64,000 nt of DNA, taken from the NCBI GenBank assembly GCA_030454085.1, contig JAKDJD010000005.1:1-64000 (forward strand), given 5' to 3'. Both the position numbers and the translations under genes were made by a program. The notes beneath the pieces are model-generated. The model did no database searches. It saw nothing but the letters and a program-made list of their open reading frames with translations, and had not been told where the DNA came from. The stretch comes from Kocuria sp. (GTDB taxonomy: Bacteria; Actinomycetota; Actinomycetes; Actinomycetales; Micrococcaceae). This document shows, piece by piece, positions 25,871-33,641 of this stretch; within the stretch, counting starts at the first letter, position 1; every line of letters starts with the position of its first letter.

Positions 25871-28800
25871 ATGGGAGATATGCCATCGGCTCTCGAACGA
25901 TTCAGTCCGGCCACCCGTGAATGGTTCACGGGTGCCTTCAGGCAACCCACCTCGGCGCAGGACGGCGCCTGGGACGCGATTGCCCAGGGGCGCCACGCCC
26001 TCGTTGTCGCACCGACCGGATCCGGCAAGACCCTCGCCGCATTCCTCTGGGCCCTCGACAGGCTCATGCACACCGGCAGCGGTCAGAGCGCGCCACGCCA
26101 GGGAACCCAATCGCCCGGGGACGGCGAAGCCTCGGAGAACACACCGGACTCGGGCCGACAGCGAGCGAAGAACCGCCGCAAGAAGGCCACCAACCGCACC
26201 AAGGTGCTCTACATCTCCCCGCTCAAGGCCTTGGGTGTGGACGTCGAGAGGAACCTCCGGTCTCCCCTGGTCGGAATCGCCCAGACCGCCAAGTACCAAG
26301 GGACCGAGCCCAACGAGGTCTCGGTCGGGATCCGCTCGGGAGACACTCCGGCAAAGGAAAGGCGGCAGCTGCTCACCGATCCGCCGGACATCCTCATCAC
26401 GACGCCGGAGTCCCTGTACCTGATGCTGACCTCCAAGGCGCGGTCGAGCCTCTCCCAGGTCGACACCGTGATCGTGGACGAGGTGCATGCGGTTGCGGGG
26501 ACCAAACGCGGCGCTCACCTGGCGGTCTCCCTCGAACGTCTGGACCGGATCCTGCCCCAACCTGCTCAACGTATTGGGCTCTCGGCCACGGTCGAACCCG
26601 TAGAGACGGTCGCACGGTTCCTGGGCGGCACCTCCCCCGTGAGCGTTGTCCGGCCCGAATCGGTCAAGAACTGGGACCTTTCCGTCTCTGTGCCGGTCCC
26701 CGACATGTCCAACCTGACGACGCCGGTGCCCCGAACCGATCTCCCGGGACAGCGTTCGGGGGTCAGCGCGGGATCGGCCTCGTCCGGCACGGCAACGCTC
26801 GAGGACGCTCTGGGGCTGGACCTCGAATCTCCCCTGACACGAAACGACGGGGCCGAGGAGGGCGCGCCCTCGACGTCCAGGCCCCTCCCTCCCGAGCCGC
26901 CCCACACCGTCGTCGCGTCCATTTGGCCGCACGTCGAGGAACGAATGGTCGACCTGATCGAGGCCAATCGATCCACCATTGTGTTCGCCAATTCCCGCGG
27001 GCTCGCGGAAAGACTGACGTCGCGACTCAATGAAGTCCACGCGTTCCGAGAAGAGCAACGAGGAAATGTTCCTTCCGGAACCGCGGGGCGGAACTCGGAG
27101 AGGGGTACGCGGAACAGACCGGAACAAGGCGATCCCGGCGCCCTTCCCGACGGCAACGAGATCCCCTACGCGCCGGCCGCGGTGAACCACCTGACCTCGG
27201 GCACCGCGCCGGCAGAACTCGCGCGGGCCCATCACGGGTCGGTGTCCAAGGACCAACGGTCCATGATCGAAGACGCATTGAAATCGGGAAGTCTCCGGTG
27301 TGTCGTCGCCACGAGCTCCCTGGAGCTGGGAATCGACATGGGCGCCGTGGACCTCGTGATCCAAGTCGAGTCCCCGCCGAGCGTCGCCAGTGGCCTCCAG
27401 CGTGTGGGTCGCGCCGGACACCAGGTCGGCGAGGTCTCACGCGCCGTGATGTACCCGAAGCACCGCGGCGATCTCCTCTCATCCGCCGTCACCGTGGAAC
27501 GGATGCGTTCCGGTGCCATCGAACCGCTGCATATTCCTGCCAATCCTTTGGACGTCCTCGCCCAACAGACGGTCGCCGCCTGCGCCCTCGGACCGATCGA
27601 CGTCGAGGCGTGGTTCGACGCCGTACGGCATACGGCACCGTTCGCTGCCCTGCCACGGTCCGCGTTCGACGCCGTCCTCGACCTCCTCGCCGGCAAGTAC
27701 CCCTCTGACGAATTCGCCGAGTTGCGCCCTCGTCTGGTCTGGGACCGGGACGCGGGAACCCTCGAGCCCCGACCGGGTGCCCAACGCGTCGCCGTCACGT
27801 CGGGAGGCACGATTCCGGATCGTGGTTTGTACCCGGTGTACATTGTTGGCTCCGACGAGCAGACCCGCGGTCCGAAGCGAGTTGGTGAGCTCGATGAGGA
27901 GATGGTTTACGAGTCTCGCTCCGGCGACGTCATCGCCCTGGGCGCCACGAGCTGGCGCATCGAAGACATCACGCACGACCGCGTGAATGTGACTCCCGCT
28001 CCGGGCCAGGTCGGCAAGCTGCCTTTCTGGCACGGCGACGGCCCGGGGCGACCCGTAGACTTGGGCGAAGCGACCGGAAGATTCACACGCGAGTTGGCGA
28101 CTGCACTCTCCGAGGGCGACGAGGGTGCCGCTGCGGCCCGCGAGCGCCTGGCCGACGCCGGGCTGGACGACTGGGCGGTCGACAACCTGTGCGCCTACGT
28201 GGGCGAGCAACGTGTCGCGACCGGGCAGGTGCCCAGTGAGAAGACCGTCGTCGTCGAACGCTTCCGCGACGAACTCGGCGACTGGAGGGTCATCCTGCAC
28301 TCGCCGTACGGGATGCCTGTACATGCCCCGTGGGCCCTGGCCGTGGGAGCGCGCATCGACGAGCTCTACGGCCTGGACGGCTCCGCCATGGCGGCGGACG
28401 ATGGCATAGTTCTCCGCGTTCCGGCCATGGAGGAGAATCCTCCCGGTGCCGATCTGTTCATGTTCGAGCCGGACGAGATCGAAGCCGTCGTGACCGAGCA
28501 GGTCGGCTCCTCCGCGCTCTTCGCTTCGCGATTCAGGGAGTGCTCCGCACGTGCGCTGCTCCTGCCGCGTCGTGACCCGGGCAAACGGACGCCGCTGTGG
28601 CAACAGCGCCAGCGTTCGGCCCAGTTGCTCGACGTCGCCCGGAAGCACCCGAATTTCCCGATCATCCTGGAGACCGTGCGCGAATGCCTCCAAGATGTCT
28701 ACGATCTTCCGGCCCTGCGGCGCATCCACGAGAGCATCGAGTCCCGGCGCATCACAGTGCGCGAGCTCGAAACGCCCGAGCCATCCCCGTTCGCGAAGAC

Positions 28801-31036
28801 GTTGCTCTTCGGATACGTCGGGCAATTCCTCTACAACACGGATTCTCCCCTTGCCGAGCGCAAGGCCGCGGCGTTGTCTCTCGATCCGGGCCTTCTGTCC
28901 GAGTTGCTCGGGAAGGACGAACTGCGGGAGCTGCTGGACCCGGACGTCATTCGCGAGACCGAGACGCAGCTCCAGCGACGGGCGGAGGGCCGACAATTGC
29001 ACGGCGTCGAGGGTCTCGCGGATCTCTTGCGGATTCTGGGGCCTTTGACCACGCACGACGCCGCCGTCCGGCTCGAGGACGGAGAGGACGCGAGCTCCTT
29101 CGCTCAGGAACTGGTCGATGCGAACCGTGCTTTCATCACCAGGATCTCGGGTGAGGAACGGGTCGCGGCGGTCGAGGACGCCGCCCGCTTGCGCGATGGA
29201 CTCGGCACCCCGTTGCCCATGGGCGTGCCCCACGCGTTCATCGAACCCGTGGACGACCCCCTCGGTGACCTCGTCTCCCGCTTCGCTCGAACTCACGGCC
29301 CGTTCACGACGGTTCGGGCCGCCGAAGCCTTGGGCTTGGGAACGGCCGTCGTCGAGACGGTCCTGAACCGTCTGGCCGTGGACCGGCGCGTGGTTCAGGG
29401 GCGCTTCCTGCCCCCAGAGCTGACTCGTGGGCAGGTTGGCGGAGAACAGGCCGTGGAATGGTGCGACGCGGGGGTGCTCCGCACGATCCGGCGTCGTTCC
29501 CTGGCCAAACTGCGGTCCCAGATCGAACCGGTCGACGGCGCGACCTACGCTCGGTTCCTCCCCGCCTGGCAGCACGTGAGAGCGGACGGGGCGCCCGACG
29601 ACCCGCGCGTCGACGATTCCGACGGTCTGCTCACCGTCATCGACCAACTGGCCGGTTTCCCCGTCCCCGCCTCGGCACTCGAGACCCTTGTGCTGCCCGC
29701 CCGTATCCGGGGGTACCAACCCCGCATGCTGGACGAGGCCATGTCCCGCGGAGATGTCCTGTGGACCGGTTCGGGCACGATTCCGGGACAGGACGGGTGG
29801 GTAAGTCTGCATCTGACCGAATCGGCAGACCTGACCGTGCCCCCGGAGCCGCCCCAACGACTGGACGATCTCAGCGACGACGCACGCAAAGTATTCGACG
29901 CGATGGGTGAGGGCGCCGATTTCCTTCCTCGCATCGCGACCCGGGCCGGTCTCGCTCTCGGCACCGCGGGCGACGCACTGTGGGAACTGGTGTGGGCCGG
30001 GTTGGTCACCAACGACACGGCAGGCCCACTCCGTGCGTTCCTGGACGGAGGCAAGTCCGCTCATGCTCGCCCCAAGGCACCAGGGCGATCCCGATCGAGG
30101 GGCCGTCGAGGCGCCGGAAGGATCGCGACGGCTCGCCTTGGCCGTCGCCCCATGGGGTCCGGCGTCGACCCGTCGTCGACCGGATTGGAGCCCTCGCACG
30201 GTGGACTGGGAGATTCGCCCGCGGGGATGTCGGGGCTGAGCCCCCAACGCGAACGCGAGCTGAGCGGTCGGTGGTCGAGGGTGAGCGCGTTCCTCGACGA
30301 CGACCCCCTGGACATGACCGTGCGCGCCGTCGCGATGGCTCAGCTCATGCTGGACCGATACGGAGTGCTGACGAGGGGCGCTGTTGCCCAGGAGGAGACT
30401 CCGGGCGGCTTCGCGGCGGTCTACCAGATTCTGACCGCGCAGGAGGACCAGGGCGAAGCCCGGCGCGGATATTTCATCGAGGGCCTTGGCGGTGCCCAGT
30501 TCGCCGCGCCCTCGACCGTGGACATTCTCAGGTCCTCGACGATCGACGACCAGCTCAGGGAATCGGCGTCCGAACCGCGGTCCCCCGAATCGGTGATCCT
30601 GGCCGCAAGCGATCCGGCGAATGCCTACGGTGCCGCACTGCCCTGGCCCGAGGCTGTTCCCCCGTCGCGGTTGCTCGGTCGCGCATCCGATGGACAGGAG
30701 GACGAGTCCCGCATGGCCAGGCCCGGGAGGAAGGCCGGGGCTCTGGTGGTGCTGGTGGATGGTGCCCCGGTGCTGTACATCGAGCGAGGGGGAAAGACGA
30801 TGCTGGCCTTTTCCACGGACGAAACCGCTCTGGACCTCGCGGGCCCCGCCGTCGCCTCTGCCGTGCGGATCGGGGTCGTGGACAAGCTCGTGGTCGAGAA
30901 GGTCAACGGCCTGTCGATTCTCGAACGCGGGGCCACGAGCGACGACGGCGAGCGCGCCCCCATTGCCGTGCTCCGCGACAGCTTGGTCGGGGCAGGCTTC
31001 TACACGACACCGCGCGGCATCCGGATGCGACGGTAG
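25871..31036 (+). CDS. lhr: Lhr-family ATP-dependent helicase
   Basis: A 1721-residue SF2 'large helicase-related' protein, a 3'-5' DNA/RNA:DNA helicase linked to DNA repair. Motif I APTGSGKT lies at 47-54, then TTPESLYLML, DEVHAVAGTKRG (DEVH box), SATVEPVE, and the RecA2 motifs ATSSLELGIDMGAVDLVIQ and QRVGRAGHQVG. A long C-terminal region (Lhr core, winged-helix and C-terminal domains) follows. There is a low-complexity insertion after about residue 67 and others around 280-340 and near 1440. ATG 25880 is an alternative start. The DNA glycosylase gene often following lhr in Actinobacteria is absent. Confidence 0.93.
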   Translation: MGDMPSALERFSPATREWFTGAFRQPTSAQDGAWDAIAQGRHALVVAPTGSGKTLAAFLWALDRLMHTGSGQSAPRQGTQSPGDGEASENTPDSGRQRAKNRRKKATNRTKVLYISPLKALGVDVERNLRSPLVGIAQTAKYQGTEPNEVSVGIRSGDTPAKERRQLLTDPPDILITTPESLYLMLTSKARSSLSQVDTVIVDEVHAVAGTKRGAHLAVSLERLDRILPQPAQRIGLSATVEPVETVARFLGGTSPVSVVRPESVKNWDLSVSVPVPDMSNLTTPVPRTDLPGQRSGVSAGSASSGTATLEDALGLDLESPLTRNDGAEEGAPSTSRPLPPEPPHTVVASIWPHVEERMVDLIEANRSTIVFANSRGLAERLTSRLNEVHAFREEQRGNVPSGTAGRNSERGTRNRPEQGDPGALPDGNEIPYAPAAVNHLTSGTAPAELARAHHGSVSKDQRSMIEDALKSGSLRCVVATSSLELGIDMGAVDLVIQVESPPSVASGLQRVGRAGHQVGEVSRAVMYPKHRGDLLSSAVTVERMRSGAIEPLHIPANPLDVLAQQTVAACALGPIDVEAWFDAVRHTAPFAALPRSAFDAVLDLLAGKYPSDEFAELRPRLVWDRDAGTLEPRPGAQRVAVTSGGTIPDRGLYPVYIVGSDEQTRGPKRVGELDEEMVYESRSGDVIALGATSWRIEDITHDRVNVTPAPGQVGKLPFWHGDGPGRPVDLGEATGRFTRELATALSEGDEGAAAARERLADAGLDDWAVDNLCAYVGEQRVATGQVPSEKTVVVERFRDELGDWRVILHSPYGMPVHAPWALAVGARIDELYGLDGSAMAADDGIVLRVPAMEENPPGADLFMFEPDEIEAVVTEQVGSSALFASRFRECSARALLLPRRDPGKRTPLWQQRQRSAQLLDVARKHPNFPIILETVRECLQDVYDLPALRRIHESIESRRITVRELETPEPSPFAKTLLFGYVGQFLYNTDSPLAERKAAALSLDPGLLSELLGKDELRELLDPDVIRETETQLQRRAEGRQLHGVEGLADLLRILGPLTTHDAAVRLEDGEDASSFAQELVDANRAFITRISGEERVAAVEDAARLRDGLGTPLPMGVPHAFIEPVDDPLGDLVSRFARTHGPFTTVRAAEALGLGTAVVETVLNRLAVDRRVVQGRFLPPELTRGQVGGEQAVEWCDAGVLRTIRRRSLAKLRSQIEPVDGATYARFLPAWQHVRADGAPDDPRVDDSDGLLTVIDQLAGFPVPASALETLVLPARIRGYQPRMLDEAMSRGDVLWTGSGTIPGQDGWVSLHLTESADLTVPPEPPQRLDDLSDDARKVFDAMGEGADFLPRIATRAGLALGTAGDALWELVWAGLVTNDTAGPLRAFLDGGKSAHARPKAPGRSRSRGRRGAGRIATARLGRRPMGSGVDPSSTGLEPSHGGLGDSPAGMSGLSPQRERELSGRWSRVSAFLDDDPLDMTVRAVAMAQLMLDRYGVLTRGAVAQEETPGGFAAVYQILTAQEDQGEARRGYFIEGLGGAQFAAPSTVDILRSSTIDDQLRESASEPRSPESVILAASDPANAYGAALPWPEAVPPSRLLGRASDGQEDESRMARPGRKAGALVVLVDGAPVLYIERGGKTMLAFSTDETALDLAGPAVASAVRIGVVDKLVVEKVNGLSILERGATSDDGERAPIAVLRDSLVGAGFYTTPRGIRMRR

Positions 31037-31056
31037 GTTGGGACGGTAGGTTGGGA
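31031..31056. repeat. tandem 13-bp duplication across the lhr stop
   Basis: CGGTAGGTTGGGA is present twice in tandem (31031-31043, 31044-31056). The first copy contains the lhr stop codon TAG. Confidence 0.75.
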
Positions 31057-31205
31057 CGGCTCTCTGAAGTCGGCTCAGAGACCAATGGTGGCCGGCCGGC
31101 GTCGACGACTCCTGCTGAGATCCAGGTCCCGGCGGTGATGACGTGGCTGTCGTCCATGCCCTGCTGGGGCTAGTGACACAACGGCCCGTGTGCGTTTCTC
31201 GGCCC

Positions 31206-31291
31206 GAGGTGGCAACCTCGTGCACGTTTGGCGGCCACAACCGCTCGAACTTGCCACTTCGCGCGCATTTCTGCATCGGAGTGCCACCTCG
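31206..31291. repeat. REP-like intergenic palindromic repeat
   Basis: Between lhr and the acetoacetate-CoA ligase gene, GAGGTGGCAACCTCGTGC at 31206 is mirrored on the other strand by AAGTGGCAAGTTCGAGCGG (from 31260 leftwards), making an imperfect inverted repeat. A further inverted GTGCCACCTCG lies at 31281-31291. A related core (GAGGTGGCGCGATCGTGC, then TTGGCGGGCC) recurs at 41363 in another intergenic region. This suggests a dispersed repeat family. No coding sequence is convincing in 31037-31355. Confidence 0.55.
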
Positions 31292-31355
31292 TCGGAGACG
31301 TACTGCTTTGGTCGGCAGGTCAGCCCGGCACAGGGTGGGAAAGCGCGAGAGGCAC

Positions 31356-33374
31356 TCAGCGGTCGGCGGCGCCCCGACTCTTCCGAAAGAGTCGGGCGGC
31401 CTGGGCGTACCAGTCCAGAACCGAGGCATCCTCGGCACTGGACCGGTTCAACGTTCCCGGGTCCGCCCCCTGAAAGAGTTTCTTGACCGGAATCTCCATG
31501 AGTTTCCCGGTGCGGGTTCGGGGAACCGCGGGGGCCTCGATGAATTCGTCCGGGACGTAGCGGGGCGAGATCAGAGTCCGGATCGTATGCACGATCTCGG
31601 CTTTGAGCTCCTCCGTGAGCCTTGTTCCGGGCTGGGGAACCACGAACAAGGGCATGTAGTAGTCGCCCCCAGCGAGTTCGGCGCCGATCACCATGGACGC
31701 GGCGACGCCGTCGACCTGGTCGACGATGTCCGTGATGTCCGCGGAGCCCATGCGTATGCCTCCACGGTTGATCGTGGAGTCGGAACGCCCGTGGATGACC
31801 ATCCGGCCGTCGTGGCGCTGGGTCGTCCAGTCGCCCTGGCGCCAGGTTCCGGGGAAGAGATCGAAGTAGGCATCGTGGTACCGGCTGCCGTCGTCGTCGT
31901 TCCAGAAGAAAACGGGCATGCTCGGCATGGGCACCGTCATCACAAGTTCGCCGACCTCGTCCCATACGCGCCGCCCGTCAGAATTCCAGGATTGCGCATC
32001 GACGCCGAGGTACGGGCCCATGATCTCGCCCTTGTAGACGTCCATGTACGGGTTGCTGCCGACGAAGGCCGTGGTGACGTCCGTGCCGCCGGAATCCGAG
32101 CCCAGCCGGACGTCTGGGCTGACGGCATCGTAGACCCAGTCCCATGCGGGATCGGGAAGGGGCGAACCTGTCACCAGGATGCCGTTCAGGGCTGAGAAGT
32201 CGTAGGTCGTGTTGGGGTGGAGCCCCGCGCGCTGGGCCATGCTGAGGATTCCGGCGCCTGTAGCGAAGAAGGTGACTTTGTTCCGCGCGACGAGTTCCAG
32301 GGACTTGTCCGGGCCGTTGTACGCGGGCGACCCGTCGTAGACCAGGATCGTGCTGCCGACCAGCAGGTTCCCCATGTGCAGGTTCCACATCATCCACGTC
32401 GTCGCGACGGCGGTGTAGACAATGTCCTCCTCGCCGACCCCGGCGTGGAGCCCCAGGGATTTCACGAATTCGAGGGTTACGCCGCCGTGGGAATGAACGA
32501 TGCCCTTGGGCTTGCCCGTGGTCCCGGACGAGTAGAGGACCCAGAGGGGATGACCGAAGGGAACCTGCTCGTATCGCGGTTCGGCCGGGGCCGCGACAAT
32601 GTCCGAGAACAGACTGACATCCGCGGGGATGCGCCCGACGTCGGAAGGGTCGCACTGGTCGATCATGATCACGTGTTCGACCGTCGGCAGGTGCTCACGG
32701 AGCGGCTGTACCGTCTCGGTCATGTCGCGCAGTGTTCCGTTGTAGGTGTAGCCGTCCACGGCAAAGAGGACCTTCGGCTCAATCTGGGCGAACCGGTCCG
32801 CGACGGCGGGTGGCCCGAAGTCGGTATTGACCACCGACCAGATCGCACCGACCGAGGCCGTCGCCATGAGTGCGACCACGGTTTCCGGGATGTTGGGCAA
32901 TACGGCGGCGACGCGGTCGCCGGGCTTGACGCCCAAGTCACGGAGCTCTTTCGCGAGCGAGGCGACCTGCGCCTCGAGGTCCGCCCACGTGGTCTCGGTA
33001 CGTTCGGCGGTTTCGTGGTCGCCGATGATGGCGACGTCGTTCGGCCGCGTCTGCGCCGCTCGGAGGGAATTCTCGGCGTAGTTCAGGCAAGCCCCAGGGA
33101 ACCATTCCGCGCCCGGCATCTCTCGAGTCGTCAGGACCTGGTCCGATGTCCGCGAGGCCACGATGCCGAACCAGTCCCACACCTCCCTCCAAAAGTCCTC
33201 GAGGTTCTCGATGGACCAGGCGTGGAGGGAAGCATAGTCCGGGAGGTCGACGTCGTACTTCTGCTCGATGCGGCGAGCAAACGCATACATCCGGGACTGT
33301 TCAATCGATTCCCGGGTGGGGCTCCAGAGGAGCTTTCGCTGACCCTGCTCCTGGGGTTCCTGACTCTGGGACAT
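31356..33374 (-). CDS. Acetoacetate-CoA ligase
   Basis: A 672-residue ANL-superfamily enzyme that activates acetoacetate to acetoacetyl-CoA with ATP. The P-loop is YSSGTTGKPKGIVHSHGG, the A5-like region is GSDSGGTDVTT, and the A8 hinge region is GRSDSTINRGGIRMGSADI, with A10 near PRTRTGKLMEIPVKKL. The ACAS N-terminal domain (LHAWSIENLEDFWREVWDW) is that of acetoacetyl-CoA synthetases rather than acetyl-CoA synthetases. It likely serves ketone-body or poly-hydroxybutyrate carbon use. The 267-bp gap upstream (33375-33641) holds its promoter and the end of the low-GC island. Confidence 0.88.
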   Translation of the reverse strand: MSQSQEPQEQGQRKLLWSPTRESIEQSRMYAFARRIEQKYDVDLPDYASLHAWSIENLEDFWREVWDWFGIVASRTSDQVLTTREMPGAEWFPGACLNYAENSLRAAQTRPNDVAIIGDHETAERTETTWADLEAQVASLAKELRDLGVKPGDRVAAVLPNIPETVVALMATASVGAIWSVVNTDFGPPAVADRFAQIEPKVLFAVDGYTYNGTLRDMTETVQPLREHLPTVEHVIMIDQCDPSDVGRIPADVSLFSDIVAAPAEPRYEQVPFGHPLWVLYSSGTTGKPKGIVHSHGGVTLEFVKSLGLHAGVGEEDIVYTAVATTWMMWNLHMGNLLVGSTILVYDGSPAYNGPDKSLELVARNKVTFFATGAGILSMAQRAGLHPNTTYDFSALNGILVTGSPLPDPAWDWVYDAVSPDVRLGSDSGGTDVTTAFVGSNPYMDVYKGEIMGPYLGVDAQSWNSDGRRVWDEVGELVMTVPMPSMPVFFWNDDDGSRYHDAYFDLFPGTWRQGDWTTQRHDGRMVIHGRSDSTINRGGIRMGSADITDIVDQVDGVAASMVIGAELAGGDYYMPLFVVPQPGTRLTEELKAEIVHTIRTLISPRYVPDEFIEAPAVPRTRTGKLMEIPVKKLFQGADPGTLNRSSAEDASVLDWYAQAARLFRKSRGAADR

Positions 33375-33641
33375 CGGTGACCTCGTTTTCGTGGACTGTC
33401 CATCGGACTGGGGGCTATGGTGACCCAGCTTACTTTTCCTTCGGACGGGGCGGGAATCGGCAGGTTACCGCGGAGCGATGTGCGGATGCGTCCCACCGAT
33501 ACGGAGAAGTCCCCGGTCTATGTCGCTCACGGAGATCGACGCGCCGGGGAGTATGTGATACAGCCGCCCCGGCGCAGGACGACGACCGACGAGCACCGCT
33601 GGAGTTGATGACTAGCCAGGGGACCTCCGGTCTCAGAGGAC

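Noticed and set aside
25763..27421. A 552-codon open frame on the minus strand
   Set aside because: Antisense to the N-terminal helicase domain of lhr and low in recognisable structure.
27479..31438. A 1319-codon open frame on the minus strand
   Set aside because: It is antisense to lhr over nearly its whole length, with Arg/Gly/Pro-rich sequence and no motifs. Such frames arise from high-GC codon use.
33417..33608. Possible 63-codon gene between the ligase and the island
   Set aside because: No ribosome binding site, no recognisable sequence, and it covers the ligase promoter region.
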